Below, piece by piece: positions 36,647-46,442 of a stretch of DNA of 64,000 nt; the first letter of the stretch is position 1; each line of letters opens with the position of its first letter. A program made the translations under genes and the position numbers. Source of the stretch: Pirellula sp. Lineage in GTDB: Bacteria; Planctomycetota; Planctomycetia; Pirellulales; Pirellulaceae. The stretch covers positions 1 to 64,000 of the forward strand of contig JAJTEK010000022.1 of NCBI GenBank assembly GCA_021299695.1, in the 5' to 3' direction. Below the pieces are notes generated by a model that was not told the origin of the DNA, searched no databases, and worked only from the letters and a program-made list of their open reading frames with translations.

Positions 36647-37459
36647 TCACTCAGCGCCAGGGGGCTCGGAACGTCCCTTACGCCGTGTCACAGACCCATG
36701 GGAAGGATCAAAAGCCCTCCCCTTGAACCACGCCTTCGAGGCCCGGAGCGTATCGTACCAACTCTGACGCTGTGCTCTCGGTGGCAACAAAAACTCAAAC
36801 TCGGAAAACTCCCGACGCATCACACTCCGAGCCAGTTTCTTCTGCGTTGTCCGCAACGATTCAAAAACATACTGAGCACACTCGGATTTGCTGGTCCCTT
36901 TGGGAAAACACATCGGCTTTCCAAACCGCGCTGCGATCATCGGCTTGGCCTCCTCCCAAAAAGGATACTCCAGAGCTAGTGGCACAAAGGCCGTGTCAGG
37001 AGAACTTGCTGCCAAATGGGCCAAGCCTGGCATGAACGGTCGATCGTGCTCTCGACAATCGGCAAAGTCTCCCTCAGGAGTGATCCAAATCGACGAGCGA
37101 GGATCCTTGAGGATCTCCCGCGATGTCTTTAAAAATTCAGATGCACCCGCATAGGATTCCAACTCCAGTCCATAGAACCCCATCTTGCGAAATACGCCGT
37201 AAGCCTCCAACGCTTTAGAGTCGATCGGCGCATAAAAGATGTGATTCGAATAGTACCTCTTGCGCAATAGCATCGCGACGATCGGATCCCACCATCCGAC
37301 GTGGTTGACATAGAAAACCAACGAGCGATCCTGAGCGATCACCGAACCTTGATCCTGCTCAAACTGTACCCCTAAGCAGGTAAAGTTCTTACGGACCATC
37401 CTGGTGGTAAAGCGGCAGAAACCATCGACCAACCAAGCTTTAGATTGCGGTATGGGCAT
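36647..37459 (-). CDS. 1-acylglycerol-3-phosphate acyltransferase-like protein (PlsC family)
   Basis: A 270-residue acyltransferase. The catalytic NHVGWWD motif (H-x4-D) and ITPEGDF (acyl-acceptor binding) are present. There is no clear transmembrane anchor. It begins 22 nt after the carotenoid-desaturase-type gene and has no lipid synthesis neighbours, so I infer it acylates a carotenoid or its glycoside, like CrtO of staphyloxanthin-type pathways, rather than making phosphatidate. The start at 37459 was preferred over the upstream frame because that would overlap the previous gene by 62 nt. Confidence 0.75.
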   Translation of the reverse strand: MPIPQSKAWLVDGFCRFTTRMVRKNFTCLGVQFEQDQGSVIAQDRSLVFYVNHVGWWDPIVAMLLRKRYYSNHIFYAPIDSKALEAYGVFRKMGFYGLELESYAGASEFLKTSREILKDPRSSIWITPEGDFADCREHDRPFMPGLAHLAASSPDTAFVPLALEYPFWEEAKPMIAARFGKPMCFPKGTSKSECAQYVFESLRTTQKKLARSVMRREFSEFEFLLPPRAQRQSWYDTLRASKAWFKGRAFDPSHGSVTRRKGRSEPPGAE

Positions 37460-37481
37460 TGCCTGAACGAAATCAAAAGTT

Positions 37482-39035
37482 CTATCGCTTCGAGCCTGCA
37501 AGTTTTCCAGCTTGCGAATCCTGATCGACCGTATCGCCAGCAATCCATCCGCTCATCATGACCATCGGCATTCCAGGCCCCGGATGCGCGGCTCCCCCGG
37601 CAAGGTACAGACCCTTGAGGTCCTTAGATCGATTCGCAGGCTTGAACGCACCAAGGTACTTTCCGTGGCTGGCCAATCCATAAATCGCTCCGTTGAGAAC
37701 CCGATACCTCTTGTGAATTCCCTCAGGGGTCAAATGGCTCTCGGTCGCGATGTTGTCTCGCAAACCTTTCATCTTGCCGGTGTACTCGAGCTTGTCCAAA
37801 ATCACCTCGCGGTACTTCGGCAACATCTCAGACCAATTGTGGTCAGGCCTTAAATAAGGCGTATGCACCAATACGTACAACGCTTCTCCACCAGGAGGTG
37901 CTACACCTGGCTCCGACGACGATGGCGCACACACGTAAGCCGTCGGATCGGGTGCAGGTCGACCCCGGTTGTAAATGTAATCAAACTCCCGATGCGGGTC
38001 CTTGCTAAACACAAAGTTGTGATGCAACAGGTGCTCGTAACGCTTCTTGAGCCCCAAATACAATACGACACCCGAACAGGCCGGCTCGTACTTCCGACGA
38101 CCCTCGAACTTCGATGCAACATTGGAACCTTCAAGCAACTCTCGGTGCGTTCGAACCGAATCGCAGTTCGATACAATGCAATCGAATTCGTACTTCTCTC
38201 CCTGAGAGGTGGTCAAACCCGTAACCCTCTTGAGGTCATGCTCGATCTTGACGATGTCGGTGCTAGGCTTGAATACCACCCCAAGCTCCGTGGCCAACTT
38301 CTCCAAGGCGATCGGTACGGCTCGCGTTCCACCCATGGGATACCAAACACCCTCCTTGGTCTGCATGCTGGCAATCCCACACAAAACCGCCGGGGATGCT
38401 TCCGGCGAGGATCCGACATACTGGGTGAAGTGGTCGATCATCTGCGCAACGTTTTCGTCCTGGATGTACTTACGGACCAAGCTTGCGACCGAGGTCCCCA
38501 TCCGCAAACTCATCACGTCGGCCATCACCATCGGCGATAACGCACCGCCGATCTGCATCGTGTCTCGCAACCCACCGACACTTCTCCAAAAGAAAAATTT
38601 GTCCGATACAGAGTGCAGTCTCGATGCGACCTTCATGAACTGCTCGTATCCGTCGGGCACACTCAAGAGCGCCGAAAACCGCTCAAGATTCTTTCGCATC
38701 TGGTCCGGGTCTGGCACAAGGTCCAAAACCCCACCGCCATCAAAAAAACTTCGCCACTGCGGATCGAGCAAAACCAATTCCATGTAATCCTCGACGTTCC
38801 GACCCGCCTCAGCGAATATTCGCTTCAAAACCGATGGCATCGTCAAAATCGTCGGACCCATGTCAAAACGATATCCGTCCTGATGGTGGACCGCCGCCTT
38901 CCCTCCAAACCATGGATTCTTGTCGAATAGCGTGACCTGATGGCCCCGTGCAGCAAGCGTGCATGCGGCTGCCAAGCCCGCCAAACCACCGCCGATTACC
39001 CCTACCCTGAGACTCGACTTCGAGCGTTCAATCAT
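37482..39035 (-). CDS. CrtI/CrtN/CrtP-type FAD-dependent carotenoid desaturase or oxygenase
   Basis: A 517-residue FAD enzyme. The dinucleotide-binding motif VIGGGLAGLAAACTLAARGH opens the protein, followed by FDKNPWFGGKA and the substrate-domain signature GYRFDMGPTILTMP; the C-terminus has LAGGAAHPGPGMPMV. This is the phytoene desaturase family. Its neighbours (aldehyde dehydrogenase upstream, acyltransferase downstream) suit the step that oxidises a C30 apocarotenoid end to an aldehyde (CrtP/CrtNb-like). Desaturase and oxygenase members cannot be told apart from motifs alone. ATG 39035 follows AGAAGAA and sits 11 nt after the aldehyde dehydrogenase stop. Confidence 0.85.
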   Translation of the reverse strand: MIERSKSSLRVGVIGGGLAGLAAACTLAARGHQVTLFDKNPWFGGKAAVHHQDGYRFDMGPTILTMPSVLKRIFAEAGRNVEDYMELVLLDPQWRSFFDGGGVLDLVPDPDQMRKNLERFSALLSVPDGYEQFMKVASRLHSVSDKFFFWRSVGGLRDTMQIGGALSPMVMADVMSLRMGTSVASLVRKYIQDENVAQMIDHFTQYVGSSPEASPAVLCGIASMQTKEGVWYPMGGTRAVPIALEKLATELGVVFKPSTDIVKIEHDLKRVTGLTTSQGEKYEFDCIVSNCDSVRTHRELLEGSNVASKFEGRRKYEPACSGVVLYLGLKKRYEHLLHHNFVFSKDPHREFDYIYNRGRPAPDPTAYVCAPSSSEPGVAPPGGEALYVLVHTPYLRPDHNWSEMLPKYREVILDKLEYTGKMKGLRDNIATESHLTPEGIHKRYRVLNGAIYGLASHGKYLGAFKPANRSKDLKGLYLAGGAAHPGPGMPMVMMSGWIAGDTVDQDSQAGKLAGSKR

Positions 39036-39046
39036 TATTTGTTCTT

Positions 39047-40549
39047 CTAGTTCGTCGGTTTCCTTCGAATCGATCGGAGGACTTGCTGCAATCCGCTCAT
39101 CCTGATCTTCCATCCACGTCCATACTGGAATTGTAGCACTCCGTCGAGCAATTGCTCATCCCTCTCCTGCGGCAAATCGCTATGGGGGAGCCATTTTCCT
39201 CTTTTGAAGGATATTACCTGAGGATTCGTCATTTCCAAAAGCCCCTCGTCCCCCCGAGTTACCCCAAATCCACTCTCTCGACGCCCCCCAAAAGGAAGCC
39301 TCGCATCGGCCGTCGGTACCACCAAGTCATTGACAAGAACCGATCCGGCTCGGATCCGAGACACCAATGTCTGTGCCTCCGATTCCATTCCAAAGATACT
39401 CGCACACAGCCCGTATCGACAAGCATCATTGAACTCAATCGCTTGATCAATATCCCGCACCGGAACGATCGAAAGCAACGGCGCAAAAACATCCAGCCCA
39501 TAAATCGACATCCCCGGACGCACCCCCTCGAGCACGATCGGTCCAGTCGAAACCCACTGCCTAGCGACTCCATCCTCAAAAGGAATCTCCAGCTTTTGAC
39601 CCCCTTGCCTCCACGGAATCGCCAGCCTTGCTCCTTGTTCGATCGCTTGGGCTACCAACGGCTCGATCTGCCCATGCGTCGCGGCCGACATCCATGTACT
39701 CCAGGAGCCCTGATTCGGCGGGTCTAGCCTCTGCTTGAGCTGCTGCATGAATCGATCCAGCATCGACTCGATAACGAAAACACGCCGAGGAGCAATGCAC
39801 GTGGCTCCCCCATTCAACCTCAACCCGAATCGTAACAAGTTTGTGACCCGGTCCAAATCCGCACTCGGAAGCACAAACACACTGTCGCACCCACTGAGCT
39901 CCAACGTCGCTGAACTCAAATGCTCCATCGTCTGAGCGATCACTCGCCTTCCACTACCGCTGCTGCCGGTCATCACGACATGATCAACCCCAATCGCCAT
40001 GGCCTGCTTGCCCGCCTCGAGCGAACTGCCCAGGACCTGAACCAGCTCCGATGGCACTCCACACTCCACGCAGAGCTCCACAAGCTTGCCTGTGACCTGT
40101 TCGCACCCCTCGGCAGGCTTGATCAACACTCCGTTGCCTGCGACCAAAGCATGAAGAAGCTGCGAACCCGTGAGATAAATCGGGTAATTCCAAGTACCGA
40201 GAATCAACACCAAGCCTCGCGGAACTCGCTCGACACGCGAATGCAACGACCCGAGCCACATCGGTCGCGACCACCAGGATGTCCTCCGAGCCCGCAAAAC
40301 CCGGCACGCATCGGAGCCGAGCCATTGAGCCGTCTGTGCCAATGGGATCAACTCGGCCGTGATCGTCTCAAGATACCCACCCCTTGTCGGATAAAGCACT
40401 CCATCGGATAGCTCCCGCCGATGCTCGACCAACAAACCCGCAAATCGAGCGATACGCGAGGCGCGTTCTCGAAGTCGAACCGAGCCCCATGACTGCTGAG
40501 CTAGCCTCGCTTGGGCTACCGCCCGATGTACCTCAGCATGCAAGTCCAT
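39047..40549 (-). CDS. Aldehyde dehydrogenase, probable carotenoid-aldehyde type
   Basis: A 500-residue NAD(P)-dependent aldehyde dehydrogenase. Visible features: LELSGCDS (catalytic Glu), NGGATCIAPRRV (nucleophile Cys), and the C-terminal PFGGRRESGFG. It starts upstream of the desaturase-type gene in the same direction. In C30 carotenoid pathways such an enzyme oxidises the terminal aldehyde to the carboxylic acid that is later glycosylated and acylated. The family also covers general aldehydes, so the specific role is an inference from context. Confidence 0.82.
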   Translation of the reverse strand: MDLHAEVHRAVAQARLAQQSWGSVRLRERASRIARFAGLLVEHRRELSDGVLYPTRGGYLETITAELIPLAQTAQWLGSDACRVLRARRTSWWSRPMWLGSLHSRVERVPRGLVLILGTWNYPIYLTGSQLLHALVAGNGVLIKPAEGCEQVTGKLVELCVECGVPSELVQVLGSSLEAGKQAMAIGVDHVVMTGSSGSGRRVIAQTMEHLSSATLELSGCDSVFVLPSADLDRVTNLLRFGLRLNGGATCIAPRRVFVIESMLDRFMQQLKQRLDPPNQGSWSTWMSAATHGQIEPLVAQAIEQGARLAIPWRQGGQKLEIPFEDGVARQWVSTGPIVLEGVRPGMSIYGLDVFAPLLSIVPVRDIDQAIEFNDACRYGLCASIFGMESEAQTLVSRIRAGSVLVNDLVVPTADARLPFGGRRESGFGVTRGDEGLLEMTNPQVISFKRGKWLPHSDLPQERDEQLLDGVLQFQYGRGWKIRMSGLQQVLRSIRRKPTN

Positions 40550-40563
40550 GGATTTGCCGTTTG

Positions 40564-41859
40564 CTAGTTCTTTTGTTGCGAAATTTTCAATAAGTGCTCA
40601 TCCGTTCTCAAAAACATCGCGTCTTGATAAAACGATGGCGTCGCAAACGTTCGACCCGTCAGCTCGTTCTTGCCAAGAACCGCATATTCCACCGACGGTT
40701 TGACCCAGGTCGCGACACCATCTTCACTCAAAAAAAGCACACGCTCGTTGACATAGACCGGCGATGCCGAGTAATTCCCCCCGAGTCGCTCCATCCAATG
40801 CCGTTCCCCAGTTTTTGCATCCACACAGGATGCTATCCCATTGTCCGATACAAAATAAAGCTCTGAACCGACAAGCAAGGGCGTCGGTGTGCTAGGCGCA
40901 CCTCGCGCCGAACGCCACACGACATGGCTCTGCGTTACATCCCCCTGCCCCCCAAGACGTACGGCCATGAGCTCTGGGTTGTCATAGTCGTGATTGTAGA
41001 TCACCATGCCGTCGATCAAGACCGGTTGCGGAACGACCGACCAGCCCGGAGCTAGTACCTTCCACAACTCCTTGCCATCCTCCAAATCATAAGCCGCCAT
41101 GTGGTCCGGACCTGGAGCAAGGACCTGGGTCCTGCCGTCGACTACAGCCATCGCAACGGTTCCAAACGAATGCGAAATCCTCGCCGAAACGCTCCGAGGT
41201 GTTCTCCATACGACCTTGCCATTCCTGGCATCCAACGCACAGACGAATGGATTGGCACTGCCATCGCAGATGATCGCTAATTTGTTGTCTCTCAGGACCG
41301 GGGAACCCCCACTGCCATGCACCGGCGGATAGTCCAACGCCTCACACAACCACTCAATCCCGCCGTCGCTCGGACGAAGCTTGGCCGTCCCTAATGCCCC
41401 AAAATGAACGTAGACCCCATCGTCGCGGACGATCGGCGTGGGACTCGCATGACTGTTCTTGGCATGGATCGCCGGAATTTTCCCAACACGCTTGACCTCA
41501 ATATCCCACATGCTCTTGCCTGAACCAGCCTCCAGAGCCATCGCACGAAGCGATAAGCCCTCTCCCTGAGGGACCGCTGTGGTCAAGTAAACCACCCCGC
41601 GATGGACCGATGGCGAGGACCAACCAAGCCCCTGAATCGGTACCTTCCACTCAATGTTCTGACTATCAGACCACTCCAACGGCGGATGATGACCCACTGC
41701 GTGCGCACCGAAAGGCCCACGGAATTCCGACCATTGACCCGTACCTTCCAACACAGCATTCTCACCCGGCGAAACCTCACCCGGCGAAACCTCATCGCAA
41801 GAATCAGCAAGTCCCGAAAGTGCTAAGCCTAAAACCCAAGCTGCCAAAAGTTCAAACAT
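40564..41859 (-). CDS. Exported PQQ-like beta-propeller protein
   Basis: A 431-residue protein with a signal peptide (1-18) and repeated propeller blades (DIEVKRVGKIPA, ALDARNGKVVWRT, AAYDLEDGKELWKV, SCVDAKTGERHWME). It resembles the protein at 15567. A 15-bp duplication encodes SPGEV twice in the mature N-terminus. It is 14 nt upstream of the aldehyde dehydrogenase gene on the same strand, so it heads that operon. There is no clear evidence for an enzymatic function. Confidence 0.82.
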   Translation of the reverse strand: MFELLAAWVLGLALSGLADSCDEVSPGEVSPGENAVLEGTGQWSEFRGPFGAHAVGHHPPLEWSDSQNIEWKVPIQGLGWSSPSVHRGVVYLTTAVPQGEGLSLRAMALEAGSGKSMWDIEVKRVGKIPAIHAKNSHASPTPIVRDDGVYVHFGALGTAKLRPSDGGIEWLCEALDYPPVHGSGGSPVLRDNKLAIICDGSANPFVCALDARNGKVVWRTPRSVSARISHSFGTVAMAVVDGRTQVLAPGPDHMAAYDLEDGKELWKVLAPGWSVVPQPVLIDGMVIYNHDYDNPELMAVRLGGQGDVTQSHVVWRSARGAPSTPTPLLVGSELYFVSDNGIASCVDAKTGERHWMERLGGNYSASPVYVNERVLFLSEDGVATWVKPSVEYAVLGKNELTGRTFATPSFYQDAMFLRTDEHLLKISQQKN

Positions 41860-42044
41860 CGATCTGCCCCCCTATGGCTCGAATCCAACCCAATGCAATT
41901 CCATCAAGATCCCTCCCTGCCGTGATCCCCATCCCCGCTCAGAGACCTACACCCCGTTCCGTAAAGGTATTTTGTGCCCCAGGCTATGTCAACGATGGCC
42001 AAATCAAACTTAGAATTCCTGCGCGAAACCATACCCACGCGACC

Positions 42045-45000
42045 CTACTTGCCGCCATTCGACGGCGGCGTAAGCCCTACTCCATTGGTCCAATCCCTGG
42101 GCATGGATCTGATATGCAATTCACGCGTCGGATACGACATCTCAATGCACTCCTCCTTGAACCGCTCATGCACCCTGGTCAGCAAATCATGCCTGGTCGG
42201 TAAACGCAAATCCAAACTCGCAAGAAACAATCGGACCTTCAACTGCAAGGTGCTATCGCCAATAATCTCGAAAAATGCAGTCGGCTCCGGATCCTTAAGC
42301 ACATTCGGATGCTCGGCGCAAATCTCCCGGAGGATCTGACAAGCTCGCGTCGTATCGGTACCGTAAGCCACACCGATGTCGAGAATCATCCGATTCGTCG
42401 AGTCCGAAAGGGTCCAATTCAACAGTCGACCGGTGACCAAGTCCTTGTTGGGAATCACCAACTCCTGCTGATCGAAATTCATCACCGTTGTCGCTCGCAT
42501 CCTAATCTTTGATACCGTCCCAGTCGTATCCCCGACCGTCACGACATCCCCAACGCGTACCGGTTGCTCGAAAAGCAAAATCAGACCAGAGACAAAATTG
42601 GCAAAAATCTCCTGAAGCCCAAAACCCAGACCAACCCCCAACGCGGCGACAAGCCACTGGACACTCGCCCAACGTACCCCAAGGCTATTGAATGTCATCG
42701 CGATTCCAAGCATCAAAATGGTATAACGCGATATCGAAGTAATCGCATAACGAACAGCATTCTCAAGCGGCAAGTGCTGAAGTAGCGCGATCTCCAATAA
42801 TCCAGGTAAGTTCTTGGCCGCTACGATCGTCATCACCGCAGCAGGAATCGCCAGAAGCAAATTCGCCAAGGTAACCGGAAGCTTCTCCTCGGGTGTCGCG
42901 CCCGTGACAGTCCAGAGCTTGATCGAATCCAATGCGCCAACAGCCGGCAAGACTCCCGACCATATAAATGCAATCGCGGCGATCGCAGCAAAAAACAAAG
43001 TACTGGACACCAAACGCATCGTCTGTGCATTGATCTGCGACAAATCCGTCGGATCGGCCTGAGGGCTCGAGGTTGCTGCCAGCACCGGGGCCGTCGAATC
43101 CGTATCCCGACGTCGAGCTTCCTCCAATCGCTGCCTGGCCTGCTGCACAATCAGCGTGCGCTTGCGAAGCAGCAACCAACGGCAAATGATGCAATAAAGA
43201 AGGAGGATCCCGACGAGCGTCATGAAACTGGTATGCAAATGCATCGCCAAACGCGTTGCCGTGTAGTGATACCCCATCAAGCTCATACCCAACAGAACGA
43301 TCGGTGCTGCACAAAGTCCCGTGTACCAAACAAAACGCAACCGATCGATCCAGCCACCCGAATTGGCTTCCAAATACTCACGGAAAATACCGTGGCGAGG
43401 ATGCAAAGTGTTGATCAGAAAAATCGAACACATAAAGAGCAAAATCCCGAAAACAACCCGACCCAATGTCTCTTCGGCCTTAGACTCCAATCCATTGGCT
43501 ACAATCGCATAAATACCCACACAAGGTATCGCTAGATCGATCAGCCATCGCAACTGACTACGCAATACACTCGTCGAATGCGCAGACCACTGAAAATGAT
43601 TTTCGGCAAGTCCCCCGGATCGCGCGATCTGCCGCAATACCTCCAGAGGAAAAAAATACCGGGCGCTTACCAGTAAGCCCCAGCCCAAGGCGCTCAGAAA
43701 CTGCTGCTCATCTGCGATCGAAAGCAATCGCCATCCGAGCAACAAGTGAATCATCGGCAAAGGCGACGCTAAAACCAAACACAAGGCAATCGATTGAACC
43801 GTCGGCATGAACGATGTCGTCGTCGATTTGCTTGCAAGTATCCCTGTCTTGGATATCTGCTGCCGCATCCGCTTGGTGTAATACGCAAGCAACAATAAAG
43901 CCAAAATGGCGCCGCTGTAGCCCCAAGTGTGATTGCGAAAGTCCTCGCCGATACGAAGCGGTACTTCGCGCCAATTCGATAAGTCAAAGAATCGCTTCGT
44001 CTGATCCACAACGGAATTCCAATCCGCCAATCCAAAAGGATCCGTCGATCGGATCCAAAGAATATGCTCATCGATGAACTTGCGATACTTCGTCACATGC
44101 TCGATGAGTGACTGATAGACGACAGCAAGATTGAATAGCGTCTCGGCCGCATTGTTCGCATCGATCCGAAACTCATCGACAATTCGACGCTCAGTTGCTA
44201 CCAATAGCGTCCTTTTCTGGTCCTCATTGAGCGTCTCGAAGTCCGATGCGAGCATCTCATACTCTGCCGACGTCGCCCTGGCTGTCTCGCCATTTTCGTA
44301 CTTGGTCTTCAAATCGTCGAGTTCCAGGATCCGTGATTGAACACTGATGATCCGCGTTTGACAATCCTCTAGCTCGCGATTCAATTGCTCGGTCTTGGGT
44401 AAGTCCTCGCGCTGCCTCCGTAAGACATTCGCTACCAAACTCTTCATCCGCGATACGTTCAAGCTCGACGGACTCGAATCGCTCGTGGTACTCGTGTTTC
44501 CCAGACGATCCACCATCGTTCGGTAGCGGTCGGTCAAGTAACGCAAACGATCGCGCTCCTCTTCAAGCTTGCTTCGACTTCTTGCCTGCTCACCGACCAA
44601 TTCACGCCACGAAGCAATCTGCGACTTCAGATCCGAAACGTCCTTAGTCTCCTTGCCGCGATCGGATACCTTCAACTGCTTGCGCAAGCGTTCCAGCAAA
44701 TCGGAATACTTGCCGATCTGCGTCTCGCGTCGCTTCCCGAGTTCCTCGGCGATCTCCTTGAGTTGAGCCTGATAGAACTTTTCCTCCAATAGGTAAAGCT
44801 CCTTTCGCAACGGTAGCAGTTCGTTCTCAGCCTCGTACGTCCGCTGCTCAAGCTCCACGCGCCGTAGGTGCGAGCTGATCGTCGCCAACTTGGCTCGGAT
44901 CAGCAACTGATTCGCCTCGCGAACTCGTGGTTCAGTCCCCTCGGGAATCGGAGCGATAAGCTCTTCATTGAGTTTAGTGATCGCCGACTTGTCGTCGTTG

Positions 45001-45815
45001 ATGAATCGAGGTAGCTCCTTCTTACGAGCCTCACGCGCCGCGATCGTCGTTTCTGTCTCCGTACGATTCTTCGATGCCGATTGCAACTGCGCATTGACCT
45101 GCAACTGCAAAGACTGAAGGTACTCAGGGCTCGCCCAAGTCAGCGAGCCTTCGAAATAAAGGGATTTGAAGTCCGGTTTGTCCTTGCGCCGCTTGGAGTC
45201 CGAAGTCGCACTCGGAGCAAGCTCCAATGCAGCCTGATAGTCTTTGATCGCTTTTTCTTCCTCGAAACGCTTTTTCGTCTCCGCAAGCACCGCCTCGTAG
45301 GCCGTCGTAAGCGTTTGCTTGAGATTCGCATCGAGGTCCGTCGCCGATTGCAACTGTTGCAATTGGGCCGCGACCGATTCGGCCGAGATCGCCGAGGAAT
45401 CTGGGTTCGCCGAATTTACCGCCGGAGAATCCGATGCCGGTGTCTCCTTCAAAGAAGATTCCTTTGCGGGCGGTTCTTTCGCAGTCTGTTCTTTGTTGGA
45501 TGGAGCCTGCCCCGAGGCAGCCGCCTGACGGCTGGCCATCAAGGCTCGGACCGTATTGCGACGCACGGCGGCTCCCGCCGCGTGGTCCCCCTCCCCACCC
45601 GTCGAGGCACTTCCAGTCGGGACACTCCCAGTCGACGGCAAGGGATTTTGAGCCCCTGCAGGCGCAAGGAGCAAAACCAACAAAAGCAGCCCCAGAGGCA
45701 ATTGAGCAATAAGCGTTTTACCTGCATGGAGACATAGGCAGATTCGACTCGCGATCCCCTCGGGTATCCGCAACTTGAGACGTTTCGATTTCCGTTCCGA
45801 AGCAAAGTGTTCCAT
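42045..45815 (-). CDS. Large mechanosensitive channel, MscK/MscM-like (MscS superfamily)
   Basis: About 1256 residues. A signal or first hydrophobic segment (about 35-55, LPLGLLLLVLLLAPAG) is followed by a very Ala/Ser/Glu-rich segment, a long coiled-coil periplasmic region (about 140-580), about ten transmembrane helices, and the C-terminal MscS core: GLGFGLQEIFANFVSG (pore helix TM3) and VRVGDVVTVGDTTGTVSKI (beta domain). It should release solutes under osmotic downshock. A GTG start at 45848 would add 11 residues. This gene is not in an operon with its neighbours; 594 nt of noncoding sequence lie upstream. Confidence 0.88.
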   Translation of the reverse strand: MEHFASERKSKRLKLRIPEGIASRICLCLHAGKTLIAQLPLGLLLLVLLLAPAGAQNPLPSTGSVPTGSASTGGEGDHAAGAAVRRNTVRALMASRQAAASGQAPSNKEQTAKEPPAKESSLKETPASDSPAVNSANPDSSAISAESVAAQLQQLQSATDLDANLKQTLTTAYEAVLAETKKRFEEEKAIKDYQAALELAPSATSDSKRRKDKPDFKSLYFEGSLTWASPEYLQSLQLQVNAQLQSASKNRTETETTIAAREARKKELPRFINDDKSAITKLNEELIAPIPEGTEPRVREANQLLIRAKLATISSHLRRVELEQRTYEAENELLPLRKELYLLEEKFYQAQLKEIAEELGKRRETQIGKYSDLLERLRKQLKVSDRGKETKDVSDLKSQIASWRELVGEQARSRSKLEEERDRLRYLTDRYRTMVDRLGNTSTTSDSSPSSLNVSRMKSLVANVLRRQREDLPKTEQLNRELEDCQTRIISVQSRILELDDLKTKYENGETARATSAEYEMLASDFETLNEDQKRTLLVATERRIVDEFRIDANNAAETLFNLAVVYQSLIEHVTKYRKFIDEHILWIRSTDPFGLADWNSVVDQTKRFFDLSNWREVPLRIGEDFRNHTWGYSGAILALLLLAYYTKRMRQQISKTGILASKSTTTSFMPTVQSIALCLVLASPLPMIHLLLGWRLLSIADEQQFLSALGWGLLVSARYFFPLEVLRQIARSGGLAENHFQWSAHSTSVLRSQLRWLIDLAIPCVGIYAIVANGLESKAEETLGRVVFGILLFMCSIFLINTLHPRHGIFREYLEANSGGWIDRLRFVWYTGLCAAPIVLLGMSLMGYHYTATRLAMHLHTSFMTLVGILLLYCIICRWLLLRKRTLIVQQARQRLEEARRRDTDSTAPVLAATSSPQADPTDLSQINAQTMRLVSSTLFFAAIAAIAFIWSGVLPAVGALDSIKLWTVTGATPEEKLPVTLANLLLAIPAAVMTIVAAKNLPGLLEIALLQHLPLENAVRYAITSISRYTILMLGIAMTFNSLGVRWASVQWLVAALGVGLGFGLQEIFANFVSGLILLFEQPVRVGDVVTVGDTTGTVSKIRMRATTVMNFDQQELVIPNKDLVTGRLLNWTLSDSTNRMILDIGVAYGTDTTRACQILREICAEHPNVLKDPEPTAFFEIIGDSTLQLKVRLFLASLDLRLPTRHDLLTRVHERFKEECIEMSYPTRELHIRSMPRDWTNGVGLTPPSNGGK

Positions 45816-46033
45816 AAGCTTCGAATGTAAGCGATTGAACAAGGCCACAACAAGAGACGAATCGGCCTTGATTTGCTAGCATGCTGGCGCTCAATACCGA
45901 CAAATCGACAATTGGATTGTTTCAAGGAAACGTGGGTTTGAAGGCTAAAGATTTCGGTTGCTCAGTGGATTTAGTAGCTATCCGCAACCTGACTCGCCTT
46001 CGCCTACGGGGGGATTCCGAGGAACCCATGGTA

Positions 46034-46076
46034 GAGCCATTGTCCCCAATGGCTCCCCCCGACGCGCGAGCGTCGG
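46034..46076. repeat. Two adjacent perfect hairpins
   Basis: GAGCCATTG and CAATGGCTC pair around TCCC at 46034-46055, and CCGACGC and GCGTCGG pair around a GCGA tetraloop (GNRA type) at 46059-46076. They are three nt apart. GNRA loops are stable in RNA, so they may be transcribed structures. Confidence 0.6.
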
Positions 46077-46269
46077 CGTCTTACGGCTGTTTTGTCCGGT
46101 CTCATGATCAGACACAAAACGGGTAACTTTATCTCGCCCAAGGATTTCCAATAAACCCGACAGACAATTGGATAGCATTGACTCTTCGCGTCGACCTTTC
46201 ATCACGCATTTCCCTTGCATTACATGGTTTTGACACCTGTATGCTAGGAAATGCGACTTTTTCATGGGT

Positions 46270-46320
46270 AGCCTGTTTTGAAGGTATCAGGCGCAAGGCG
46301 CCAGCCGATGGCTACAGGCT
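46270..46320. repeat. Nested inverted repeat
   Basis: AGCCTGT and ACAGGCT pair at the ends of a 51-nt segment that also has GGCGC and GCGCC at 46290-46302 inside. It may be a palindromic element or a transcript structure in front of the TPR gene. Confidence 0.45.
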
Positions 46321-46442
46321 AAACGATTGTTCGTGCATCGAATCGGATTGGCTTACCTATCCTTTGGCAATTCGCCGAAACAACTCTTGTCGGCATATTC
46401 GGATCCTTGAGCCTTACCAACGTAACGAACGTACATTCTGTC

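Larger units (their letters stand above)
45849..46442. other. Long intergenic region with hairpin elements
   Basis: A gap of about 594 nt between divergent genes. It contains three hairpins, listed separately, and no plausible coding frame. The two adjacent hairpins at 46034-46076 and the inverted repeat at 46270-46320 look like dispersed noncoding elements. Confidence 0.6.

Noticed and set aside
45978-46265. 95-aa minus-strand frame
   Set aside because: Lies across hairpins, has no family resemblance and no good start signal.
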